Assembly: GCA_030040395.1 (NCBI GenBank)
Contig: JASHTU010000523.1
Span: 1 to 16,805, forward strand
DNA: 16,805 nt
DNA from: Acidobacteriaceae bacterium
Lineage (GTDB): Bacteria > Acidobacteriota > Terriglobia > Terriglobales > Acidobacteriaceae
Reading direction: 5' to 3'
How positions within the stretch are numbered: the first letter of the stretch is position 1; every line of letters begins with the position of its first letter. The notes beneath the pieces were generated by a model. The model was not told the DNA's origin. It saw only the letters and a program-made list of their open reading frames with translations, and ran no database searches. Positions 7,262 through 14,381 of this stretch are shown here, piece by piece. Made by a program: the position numbers and the translations under genes.

Positions 7262-7891
7262 ATGTCGGAGTCTGACGATCTGAAGCAAAACGACGGTGCG
7301 GCCAAGACCATCACCAGGCGCAATTTCATCCTGGGAGTCATTGCCGGCGGCGCGGTGGTAAGCGCGGCGAGTTATCGCTTTCTGGCGCACTCGAGGCGCC
7401 CCCTGCCTGGCGCGGGCGAACGCCTGATTACTCTCTATGTAAACGGCAAGCCACGCCGCGTGGACGTTATGAAGCAGGAGACTCTGGCGTGGACGCTGCG
7501 CTACAAGCTTGGTCTGACGGGCACAAAGCTTGGCTGCGACCGCGCCGAGTGCGGTTCGTGTACGGTTCTGATCGACGACACGCCGTATTATAGCTGCTCG
7601 GTGCTCACGCACACGGTGCGCGGCCGCAACGTCACCACCATCGAAGGCCTGGCTGCAGCCGACGGCAAGCTCCATCCCGTGCAGCAGGCCGTGGTCGATA
7701 GTCAGGGCTTCCAGTGCGCCTTTTGCATGCCGGGGTTCGTGATGTCGGCGGTCGCATTCCTGAAGTCCCATCCCAATCCCACACGAGCCGAAATGGCGTA
7801 CGGCGTCTCGGGCAATCTTTGCCGGTGCCAGGACTACAGCAAGATTCTCGACTCCATGATGCGCGCTGCGGAGTACATGAGGAGGGCTTGA
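7262..7891 (+). CDS. Tat-exported [2Fe-2S] small subunit of molybdenum hydroxylase
   Basis: A 209-aa iron-sulfur subunit of the xanthine oxidase family. Residues 17-45 are a twin-arginine signal: TRRNFILG (R19, R20) followed by a hydrophobic stretch (VIAGGAVVSAA), so the complex works in the periplasm. The plant-type [2Fe-2S] cluster uses C92, C97, C100 and C112 (GCDRAECGSC...YSC). The second cluster, in the helical domain, uses C152, C155, C187 and C189 (QCAFCMPGF...NLCRCQ). The layout matches PaoA of the E. coli periplasmic aldehyde oxidoreductase. The gene is first in its operon; the next start is two bases after its stop. It should pass electrons from the molybdenum site to the FAD subunit. 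Confidence 0.93.
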   Translation: MSESDDLKQNDGAAKTITRRNFILGVIAGGAVVSAASYRFLAHSRRPLPGAGERLITLYVNGKPRRVDVMKQETLAWTLRYKLGLTGTKLGCDRAECGSCTVLIDDTPYYSCSVLTHTVRGRNVTTIEGLAAADGKLHPVQQAVVDSQGFQCAFCMPGFVMSAVAFLKSHPNPTRAEMAYGVSGNLCRCQDYSKILDSMMRAAEYMRRA

Positions 7892-7893
7892 CC

Positions 7894-10422
7894 ATGGATA
7901 TGGCGGCAGTTGAATTGACCAAGGCGGAGAGCTTGAAGCCGATCCCTTTCGGGACCGGGTACAAACTCATCGGCAAAGACTACCCCACCAACGACCTGGT
8001 GGCGAAGGTAACTGGCAAGGCGAAGTACGCCGAGGATTTTCGCGGCGAAGGGATGCTGTTTTGCCGCCTGGTCCTCAGCCCCATGCCCCATGCCCGCGTG
8101 AAGCGCATTAACACCGAAAAAGCGTTGGCCATGCCGGGAGTGAAAGGCATCCTCACGCCGGCCGATGTCCCCGGCCTCGCGGATTACATCAACGACAACG
8201 GAACCAGGATCAAGGCCGATAAATGGGGCGAGTTGGCGCTGGCCGCCGAACCCATGTACCAGGGCGAGCCGATCCTCGCCGTGGCCGCGGTGGATGAGCT
8301 CACCTGCGCCGAGGCGATCGAGAAGATCGACATCGAGATGGAGCCGCTTCCCTTCAACACCGACCCTCTGGACAGTCTGCGCCCCGGCAGCGCCAACGCG
8401 CGCATGGACGGCAATATATGGGTGCAGGCGAAGCCGCCGAGGGGGCAAGCTGAGCTGACTGTGCTCAAGTGGACAGATGAGGATTTTGCCGCGGAGAAGG
8501 AAGGCAAGCTGCCTATGGGGCACGCGCCCGACGAGTGGTCCTATGGCGATGTCGACGCCGGCTTCAGGAACGCCGCGCTCGTCCTCGACGAGACCTTCTC
8601 GACGGAAGATGTGAGCCACCAGTGCCTCGAGCCGCGCACCGCCATGGCTCACTGGCAGAATGGCAAGCTCTTTCTGTACACCGGCACGCAAAGCACTTTT
8701 CAAACCGTGTCCGCCATCGCCCGCTGGATGCACATGAATGAGGAAGACGTCGTGTTCATCAGCGAATACACCGGGGGCGGATTCGGCAGCAAAATCACCG
8801 GCGCCCTGACGCTGGTAATTCCTGCTCTTCTCTCCAAGAAGCTCAATGCTCCGGTGATGATGCGCATCAGCCGCGAGGAGGAACATTTTATCGGACGCGC
8901 CCGACCCGGCATCCGCGCCCGCACCAAAGTTGGTTTTGACAAGGACGGCCGCATTACCGCGCTCGACATGTTCTTGGTTTCCGACGCCGGCTCCTACGGA
9001 TCGAATGGAGACGGAGGCGCCTGTGGCCAAATTACATCGCTGCTATATCAGCCGCCGGCCATGCGGTGGCGCAATGTCACCGTCGTCACCAACACCCCGC
9101 CGCGCAGCGCCCAGAGCGCGCCCGGCGGCATGCAGGCCATCGCCATTATCGAGCCCATCCTGTCCAAGGCCGCGCGCAAGCTCGGCGTCGACCAGGTGGC
9201 GCTGCGGCGCGTGAATTGTCCCGAGGGAAAAGCCGAGTACGGGCCGCCCAGTCACGGGGGCAAGCGGCCGTACGCCACGAGCTGCTTCCTGAAGCAGGCG
9301 CTGGACGAGGGCGCCAAGCAGTTCAACTGGAGCGAACGGGCGGCGCGCCAGCCCAAGCAGGTTGGGACCAGGGTGCGGGGTGTCGGCGTGGCGCTGAGCA
9401 CCTACCACGGCGGTACTATCGGCTTCGACGGGCTGATCATCATCACTCCGCAGGGCCGCGTTCAAATCCAATCCGGCGCCGGCAACCTGGGCACTGAAGC
9501 CTTGATCGACGTGCATCGCGCCGCCGCCGAGGTTCTCGACGTCCCCTGGGAGGCTTGCGACATCGTTTGGGGCGACACTTCAAAACACTTTCCTTACACT
9601 TGCGCATCGGGCGGCAGCCAGACCATCCACGCCCTGACCCGGGCGGGCCATGCGGTTGCCCTCGAGTGCGTGCGGAGACTCAAGGAAGTTGCGGCTAAAT
9701 CCCTGGGCGGACAGCCGGCCGATTACGAGGTCGCCAACTTGCGCGTTTCGCAAAAGGGTGGTGGCGTGGGCATGAGCTTCGCCGAGGCTGCGCAGCACGC
9801 CATTAAGCTGGGCGGCATCTACGACGGACACGACGTGAATCCCCAAGTGAACAAAGCCACCAAAAAGGCGGTGGCCGCGCTGGCTGGCCAGGGACTGGTG
9901 GCTTCGGCCAAGGACAACTACCCCCATGACGGCGATTCGTTTTCCTACGTAGCTTGCTTTGCCGAGGTGGAAGCCGACCTTGAGACCGGCAAGTATCAAA
10001 TTACCGACTATCTGGCCTACGCCGACGTAGGCACGGTGATTCACCCGGCCGCACTCGGCGGCCAGGTGCTTGGGCGCTCGACGCTGGGCATGGCCCACGC
10101 CATCGGTCAGAAGTGGGTCATCGATCCGCACTATGGCGTCACCGTCGCTGAGCGCTTTTACCAGAACCGGCCGCCAACCATTCTGGACGTGCCAGTGGAC
10201 ATGAAGTGGAATGCGCTAAACATTCCCGATCCGGAGACACCGGTGGGCGCTCGTGGTATAGGCGAGCCGCCCGTGGGCGGCGGATGCGCCGCGATCACCA
10301 ATGCGCTGGCGGACGCGCTCGGCGACAACATCTTCCAGCGCGTGCCCGTGAACGCCGACACCATTCTGACGTCCTATGAAGCCGGACGTCCGATGCAGAA
10401 TCCTTTGCTGGCCCACATCTGA
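7894..10422 (+). CDS. molybdopterin-binding large subunit, xanthine oxidase family
   Basis: An 842-aa catalytic subunit. GGAGG eight bases upstream supports ATG 7894; the frame is open earlier but overlaps the small subunit. Recognised cofactor-site segments are CLEPRTA (244-250), the GGGFGSK loop (294-300) and GARGIGEPPVGGG near the C-terminus, where E791 is the expected base catalyst. Two usually conserved segments are altered: the loop that normally reads GQG reads GNLGTEA (530-536), and the [Y/F]RG segment reads AQSAPGG (406-412). It also has an insertion of ~30 residues around 185-215 that makes it longer than PaoC (~730 aa). It has no signal peptide, so it probably rides out with the Tat-tagged small subunit. 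The substrate is not predictable; an aldehyde or N-heterocycle is likely. Confidence 0.92.
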   Translation: MDMAAVELTKAESLKPIPFGTGYKLIGKDYPTNDLVAKVTGKAKYAEDFRGEGMLFCRLVLSPMPHARVKRINTEKALAMPGVKGILTPADVPGLADYINDNGTRIKADKWGELALAAEPMYQGEPILAVAAVDELTCAEAIEKIDIEMEPLPFNTDPLDSLRPGSANARMDGNIWVQAKPPRGQAELTVLKWTDEDFAAEKEGKLPMGHAPDEWSYGDVDAGFRNAALVLDETFSTEDVSHQCLEPRTAMAHWQNGKLFLYTGTQSTFQTVSAIARWMHMNEEDVVFISEYTGGGFGSKITGALTLVIPALLSKKLNAPVMMRISREEEHFIGRARPGIRARTKVGFDKDGRITALDMFLVSDAGSYGSNGDGGACGQITSLLYQPPAMRWRNVTVVTNTPPRSAQSAPGGMQAIAIIEPILSKAARKLGVDQVALRRVNCPEGKAEYGPPSHGGKRPYATSCFLKQALDEGAKQFNWSERAARQPKQVGTRVRGVGVALSTYHGGTIGFDGLIIITPQGRVQIQSGAGNLGTEALIDVHRAAAEVLDVPWEACDIVWGDTSKHFPYTCASGGSQTIHALTRAGHAVALECVRRLKEVAAKSLGGQPADYEVANLRVSQKGGGVGMSFAEAAQHAIKLGGIYDGHDVNPQVNKATKKAVAALAGQGLVASAKDNYPHDGDSFSYVACFAEVEADLETGKYQITDYLAYADVGTVIHPAALGGQVLGRSTLGMAHAIGQKWVIDPHYGVTVAERFYQNRPPTILDVPVDMKWNALNIPDPETPVGARGIGEPPVGGGCAAITNALADALGDNIFQRVPVNADTILTSYEAGRPMQNPLLAHI

Positions 10423-10447
10423 CGAGTGATGTGAAACGGAGAGAGCT

Positions 10448-11464
10448 ATGGCGGTAATTCGAGACGTAATGCCCGCTTTTGACCTGCTTCAACCGGCCTC
10501 GGCGGCGGATGCTCAGAAGTTGCTGGAGACATATCGCGAAGACGCCTGGGTGATGGCCGGCGGCATGGACAGCTTCGACTGGCTCAAGGACCGCATCAAG
10601 AAGCCGAAAGTGCTGGTCGACTTGAGCGGCGTCGACGAACTCAAGGGAATTCGCTCGACTGGCGACGGCGTCGAAATCGGCGCCATGACCACTCTCACCG
10701 AGATTGCGAACCACCCCGAGATCAAGAAAAACTACGGCTTGCTTTCCGACGCTGTGGAGCGGGTGGCCTCGCCCCAGATTCGCAATCAGGGCACCCTGGG
10801 TGGCAACGTTTCGCAGGACGCCCGCTGCTGGTATTATCGCGCCGGGTGGCCCTGCTACCGCGCCGGCGGCAACGAGTGTTACGCGGACACGCCTGTGGGC
10901 CGCAACCGCGAGCACGCTATCTTCGGCGCCGACCGCTGCGTGGCCGTGCACCCTTCCGACTCCGCACCCGCGCTCATCGCCCTCGATGCGAAGTTCGTGA
11001 TCCACAACTCCAAAGGCGAGCACGTTGTGGACGCCGAGGACTTCTTCGTCGGCCCCGACATTGACATCACGCGCCTCAACATGCTGAACCCCGGTGACCT
11101 GCTCACCGCGATCCGCATTCCCTCGACGTGGTCGGGGGCCAAGTTTTATTTCGAGAAAGTCCGTGACCGCAATGTCTGGGATTTCCCGTTGATGAATGTG
11201 GCTTCGGCCATGAAGCTCAGCGGCGGTAACATCGATGAGATGCGCATCGCCGTGAACGCCGTCGCGCCCCGGCCGTTGCGGCTCAAGGCCGTGGAAGCCG
11301 CGGTGCGCGGCAAGCCGGCCGATGCAACCACCGGCGAGATGGCTGGAAAACTGGCCGTGCAGGGTGCGGTTCCGCTACAGTTCAACGCTTATAAAATTCC
11401 GTTGATGCGCAATCTGGTGAAACGGGCCATCGGCGGCGTGCAGGAGACGTCATGGACTTCATAA
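10448..11464 (+). CDS. FAD-binding medium subunit with [4Fe-4S] insertion
   Basis: A 338-aa FAD subunit of a Mo hydroxylase (FAD_binding_5 plus CO-dehydrogenase flavoprotein C-terminal domain). FAD motifs are AGGMDSFDW (about 37-45) and IRNQGTLGGNVSQ (about 111-123). Between the FAD domains lie C127, C136, C144 and C164 (RCWYYR, WPCYRAGG, ECYADT, DRCVAVHPSD). This four-Cys insertion holds a [4Fe-4S] cluster in PaoB and in 4-hydroxybenzoyl-CoA reductase. GGAG lies five bases before the ATG. The end overlaps the cytochrome b gene by 13 bases, which suggests coupled translation. There is no signal peptide. Electrons presumably run from molybdenum through the Fe-S clusters to FAD and then to the cytochrome. 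Confidence 0.92.
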   Translation: MAVIRDVMPAFDLLQPASAADAQKLLETYREDAWVMAGGMDSFDWLKDRIKKPKVLVDLSGVDELKGIRSTGDGVEIGAMTTLTEIANHPEIKKNYGLLSDAVERVASPQIRNQGTLGGNVSQDARCWYYRAGWPCYRAGGNECYADTPVGRNREHAIFGADRCVAVHPSDSAPALIALDAKFVIHNSKGEHVVDAEDFFVGPDIDITRLNMLNPGDLLTAIRIPSTWSGAKFYFEKVRDRNVWDFPLMNVASAMKLSGGNIDEMRIAVNAVAPRPLRLKAVEAAVRGKPADATTGEMAGKLAVQGAVPLQFNAYKIPLMRNLVKRAIGGVQETSWTS

Positions 11465-12309
11465 CCTGGGCAATCAGTCCGTGGGGCAGGACCGTTCCGG
11501 AGCACATCGCGTGGGGCTTGATCTGGGTTGCGGTGATCTTTGGATTGTTTTTCATGGTGGCGCACGCCGTGTACGTCAAGGTGGTGGTTCCGCGCAAGGC
11601 CGCGCACATCTCGCCGGCTGAAGCCGCGGGTGTTCCGGAGCGGGTTCCGCGTCATTCGCTGACGGCGCGCCTCTTTCACTGGATCATGGCCATCTCCATG
11701 CTCACGCTGCTGATCACCGCCTTCCTGCCCAAGGTCGGGGTCGAGTTCGACTGGGTGCTCTATCACTGGATTGCGGGCCTGGTGTTTACCGTCTCGATCA
11801 TCTTTCACATCGTCCACTCCTCGTTCGTCCTGGATTTCTGGTCCATCTGGCCGGACAAGACCGATATCCGCGACGCCGTGCGCCGGACGCGGCGCTTCTT
11901 CGGCAAACCCGCTTCGGCGCCCACGCGATTCGCCAAGTATCCGCTCGAAAACAAGCTTTACCACGGCGTCATCGTTCTCGCCGGCCTGGCCGTCATCTGC
12001 ACCGGTCTGCTCATGATGAAGCGCATCCAAACGCCGATCTTCACGCGCAATCCATATCTATTCAGCGATATGACCTGGGGCCTGATGTACGTGTTGCACG
12101 GGCTGGCCGGCGTTTCGCTCATTGGGCTCATCATGATGCATGTCTACATGGGCATTCGCCCGGAAAAGCTGCCCATCACCAAGTCGATGATCTTCGGCTG
12201 GATGAGCCGCGATTTCTATCTCGAGGAACACGATCCCGCGCGGTGGGCCGTCAAGGGACAGCCGCCATCCCAAGGGAAGCGGGGTCTAGCCGCAAGCGAT
12301 GCCGACTGA
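11452..12309 (+). CDS. membrane cytochrome b subunit (Ni/Fe-hydrogenase/formate dehydrogenase gamma type)
   Basis: A 285-aa integral membrane protein with about five helices (roughly residues 19-40, 72-92, 103-123, 170-188 and 212-232). Candidate heme ligands lie inside helices: H76 (RLFHW), H105 (YHW), H119/H122 (FHIVHSS), H171 (YHG), H216 (LHGLAG) and H230 (MMHVYMG). This pattern fits the di-heme cytochrome b of the Ni/Fe-hydrogenase and formate dehydrogenase families. AGGAG precedes the ATG, inside the end of the FAD gene. Its place in the operon suggests that it anchors the periplasmic Mo hydroxylase and hands electrons to quinone. Canonical XDH and PaoABC have no such subunit, so this enzyme is probably a respiratory dehydrogenase; that is inference. 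Confidence 0.88.
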   Translation: MDFITWAISPWGRTVPEHIAWGLIWVAVIFGLFFMVAHAVYVKVVVPRKAAHISPAEAAGVPERVPRHSLTARLFHWIMAISMLTLLITAFLPKVGVEFDWVLYHWIAGLVFTVSIIFHIVHSSFVLDFWSIWPDKTDIRDAVRRTRRFFGKPASAPTRFAKYPLENKLYHGVIVLAGLAVICTGLLMMKRIQTPIFTRNPYLFSDMTWGLMYVLHGLAGVSLIGLIMMHVYMGIRPEKLPITKSMIFGWMSRDFYLEEHDPARWAVKGQPPSQGKRGLAASDAD

Positions 12310-12715
12310 ACTGCAGTTGCGCTGCGAGACCATCGAGGAGTGCTACGAATTCACGCTTTCTTACGCTGCGCGCGGGCTCACGACGGACGAAGGCAGCGAC
12401 GCCGGTAAGCAGCTTCGCCACTACCTGGCCCGCGCCGTTGAGGCGATGGCCGATCTGAAAGCCTGTTGCGCCGCGGCGATCGACAAGGAACGCCTCGATC
12501 CGCGGGAAAAGTATGAGGTCTTCTTTCGAGTGCTCGCGCGCGACGCCGAGTCTTCGATAGCGGCCATGGAGTTGGTGCTGGCCCAGCCGGCCATCAGTTC
12601 GCAGCTGATCGACAATCTCAATGCTTCCATCCATCTGCGCGCGCTGCTGACGGACATGTTTCTGGTGGCGGAAATTCTCGAAGCGCAGCAGGCCAGGGCG
12701 ATGGCGTCGAATTAG
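12299..12715 (+). CDS. unrecognised 138-aa helical protein in the Mo-hydroxylase operon
   Basis: The ATG lies inside the end of the cytochrome b gene (11-base overlap), so it is translationally coupled and surely part of the operon. The sequence looks like a bundle of four or five amphipathic helices without membrane segments: IEECYEFTLSYAARGL, AGKQLRHYLARAVEAMADL, REKYEVFFRVLARDAESS and LRALLTDMFLVAEILEA. Four Cys are present (RCETIEEC and ACCAA), with no CxxC or other metal motif. I do not know this family. Position between an electron-transfer subunit and an Fe-S scaffold suggests a role in assembly, maturation or proofreading of the complex before Tat export. That is inference only. Confidence 0.8.
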   Translation: MPTELQLRCETIEECYEFTLSYAARGLTTDEGSDAGKQLRHYLARAVEAMADLKACCAAAIDKERLDPREKYEVFFRVLARDAESSIAAMELVLAQPAISSQLIDNLNASIHLRALLTDMFLVAEILEAQQARAMASN

Positions 12716-12760
12716 CTTGACTCTTTGCTTACTCATCGCTCCGTTCCACAGGCTGGCCGG

Positions 12761-13126
12761 ATGTACTCTCCCGAGCTTCTCGATCATTTCGAGCATCCGC
12801 GCAATGCCGGCGACATCGCCGCGCCAGACGCTTCGGTGCGGATGGAAAACCCGGCTTGCGGCGACATTCTTCAGCTCACGCTCAAGCTTTCCGGTGGGCG
12901 AATCGAGGAGATCCGGTTCCGCGCCAAGGGCTGCGTGGCGTCGATGGCCTGCGCCTCCGCTCTGACCGAGCTCGTGCGCGGCCGGACCCTGGCGGAGGCG
13001 CGCACATTGAGCCGCGACGAAGTGGTGCGCGCGGTGGGTGGACTGCCTCCCGCATCCATGCACGCCAGTCACCTGGCGGTGGACGCGCTGGCTGCGGCGC
13101 TGGACCAAGCGGGCCGGAGGGCGTAG
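12761..13126 (+). CDS. IscU/NifU-N-like Fe-S scaffold protein lacking the third Cys
   Basis: A 121-aa protein aligned along its whole length with IscU: MYSPELLDHFEHPRNAGDI, NPACGDILQLTLKL (C33 of ACGD), AKGCVASMACAS (C58) and LPPASMHASHLAVDA. In IscU the last motif is LPPxKxHCS; here the cysteine is A102, so the third cluster ligand is missing. An extra C64 lies six residues after C58. The start was set at ATG 12761 because IscU homology begins there; an open TTG start at 12725 has no support. The gene begins 45 bp after the 138-aa gene and ends the operon. It may deliver clusters to the Mo hydroxylase subunits or have another sulfur-transfer role. Confidence 0.87.
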   Translation: MYSPELLDHFEHPRNAGDIAAPDASVRMENPACGDILQLTLKLSGGRIEEIRFRAKGCVASMACASALTELVRGRTLAEARTLSRDEVVRAVGGLPPASMHASHLAVDALAAALDQAGRRA

Positions 13127-13129
13127 CTC

Positions 13130-13216
13130 CGTCGTCATCTGGTCATCGCGTTCATACTCAAAGACAAACCGCGGCTTCTCGCCGATCACACTGCTCGCTT
13201 TCCAGGCCATGATCAC
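13130..13216 (-). pseudogene. truncated IS481-type transposase N-terminus
   Basis: The fragment reads MAWKASSV then EKPRFVFEYERDDQMT, matching the opening of IS481-type transposases (MPWK..., then RFV..YE...MTEL). The natural start is ATG 13210-13212. The helix-turn-helix remainder and the DDE domain are absent; after ~28 codons the frame enters the antisense of the IscU-like gene. Confidence 0.55.
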
Positions 13217-13298
13217 GTTCTACCCGTCACCACGCCTTGCTTGGCAGTGTCAGACATGTCCCCGGTTCAAAATGTCAGGGATGTGACCGGTCCGTACC
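13130..13298 (-). mobile_element. 5'-end remnant of an IS481-family insertion sequence
   Basis: On the minus strand this stretch begins with an IS-like end holding two similar blocks: TGTCAGACATGTCCCCGG (from 13248) and TGTCAGGGATGTGACCGG (from 13273), 25 bp apart on the plus strand. The start of a transposase follows. Everything beyond about the 30th codon is gone, and the sequence runs into the end of the IscU-like gene. Its outer end abuts extragenic copy B. Family assignment is from memory of IS481 transposase N-termini. Confidence 0.55.
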
Positions 13299-13300
13299 CC

Positions 13301-13759
13301 CAGTTACCCACCCCCTACCCCCCTCTTGTGGAGTGGTTAAGTGTTTTGTTTGCAATCACTTATACTATTTAGTACTGGGTCTAAATTCTTGATAATAAAG
13401 GAGTTAGATCCTAAAATCGTCAATAATAAGGACTTACGGCCCATTTTGGGGCGTTTTGCCCTGCTTTCGGCGCCACCCCAGGCTGAGCCTGGCTGCGAAG
13501 GGGCCGCAAAGCAGGGGCAAAAAGCAGGCGGTCCGGGGATGGCGGCTGTAACCCGACCTAGTACCGTGACCGCGTAGATTCGTGGTTTCCCGGGTCCCAA
13601 AATCGGGACCCGGGGCACCCAAGTTCATTGGGAGTGGTTACAAAATCACGACGTCACGGTACTAGCCACCACTCCCGGGCCGACCCGTCTTCGAAACGGA
13701 ATCACTTAGTTTTGCCACCTAAGACCATTCTAGCGATTTGGCGGAAATAACCGGCAAGG
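13301..13759 (+). repeat. structured extragenic element, copy B
   Basis: This is the inverted partner of copy A. The left half (about 13365-13550) is close to identical to it: TACTATTTAGTACTGGGTC, TTGATAATAAAGG, GTTAGATCCTAAAATC, ATAAGGACTTACGG, the CCAGGC/GCCTGG hairpin at 13478-13492 and GGATGGCGGCTGT. The right end (13722-13759) matches 4331-4368 in reverse. The core between them differs from copy A. It lies directly after the IS remnant, between genes. Confidence 0.88.
13558..13665. repeat. nested hairpin core of copy B
   Basis: CTAGTACCGTGAC (13558-13570) pairs perfectly over 13 bp with GTCACGGTACTAG (13653-13665). Inside lies a 10-bp hairpin, CCCGGGTCCC (13589-13598) / GGGACCCGGG (13605-13614), with a 6-nt loop. 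Confidence 0.8.
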
Positions 13760-13986
13760 TTGGGAAAAACAATAATCTATTTGGAATGAGGGGGATGGGC
13801 TTGGGCGCGAGGGACGGAGGGGTTGACAGCGGTGGGGTGACCCCCTGGAGTGAGACAGTTTGGAGATTGACAGTGCGGGTGGCGCGCGGTGATTGCACGG
13901 CAAGAAACAGATATGCTTTGCGATGGAAAGCGCCTTGTTTTCTTAGGGATGTGCGATTTTTTGCAAACGAAAAGCGCATGCGGGCT

Positions 13987-14050
13987 GGTGATTGGCCGTG
14001 AAACTTGGGTGCATTGCAGGTGATTGGTTGCGAAATGAGGGTGGATTGCG
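13987..14050. repeat. 32-bp direct tandem duplication
   Basis: Two adjacent 32-bp units both begin GGTGATTGG and share 24 of 32 bases by hand alignment; a shorter third copy (ATTGATTGG) follows. No protein-coding meaning is evident. Confidence 0.6.
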
Positions 14051-14212
14051 ATTGATTGGCAATGGATCGCTCGGAAACACTCAATTCGGCGACTTCAAAA
14101 CAGTCCAATCCTGCCCCGGAGTGCGGCGTTCTGCCGCCGACCTTCTCGAATCGGATCCTGGCGACAGCTGGGGGAGATCCAGCATCTCGGGTCCGGGGCC
14201 GCCCGGCGACGT

Positions 14213-14356
14213 GAACCGGCCAGCGGCAATATTGTGACGGGCCTACCCGTGATGACACCGTGCGTGAACATGGGCCAGACCATCACCGTCACAGTTGCCT
14301 CAAAGACCGATCCCAACCGCTGCGTGCTCAATGCCGGTGTAGGTCCATCCAGGTAG
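14213..14356 (+). pseudogene. coding-like fragment without a start
   Basis: This frame reads EPASGNIVTGLPVMTPC, then GQTITVTVASKTDPNRC and ends at TAG 14354. The composition resembles the C-terminus of a secreted or beta-rich protein. The frame is open further upstream, but that part is Arg-rich and unprotein-like. No start or ribosome site is present. It may be a decayed gene end; chance is possible. Confidence 0.2.
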
Positions 14357-14381
14357 CGGACGAGTTGGATTTCAATCAAGA

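Larger units (their letters stand above)
13760..14381. other. 622-bp gene-poor stretch
   Basis: I find no gene I can support. It contains the palindrome GGGGTGACCCC (13834-13844), two TTGACAG-starting similar blocks (~13823 and ~13866), a 32-bp tandem duplication (13987-14050), and a coding-like tail at about 14213-14356 with no start. It may be decayed sequence left by mobile elements. Confidence 0.5.

Noticed and set aside
7834..9030. 398-codon minus-strand ORF.
   Set aside because: It is antisense to the molybdopterin subunit; composition is Gly/His/Ala/Arg-rich with no recognisable motif.
12251..13216. 321-codon minus-strand ORF as one real gene.
   Set aside because: Only its first ~28 codons resemble a protein (IS481 transposase start); the rest is antisense to the 138-aa and IscU-like genes.
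13341..13577. A short ORF (about 70 codons) that is open and similar in both element copies (also 4556-4762, minus).
   Set aside because: Hand comparison of the codons shows about nine of ten differences change the amino acid, at all three positions, and neither copy has a good start. The similarity follows from nucleotide conservation of the element, not from a conserved peptide.
14095..14379. 94-codon minus-strand ORF as a gene.
   Set aside because: It has no ribosome site, no family resemblance and an Arg-rich, patchy composition.
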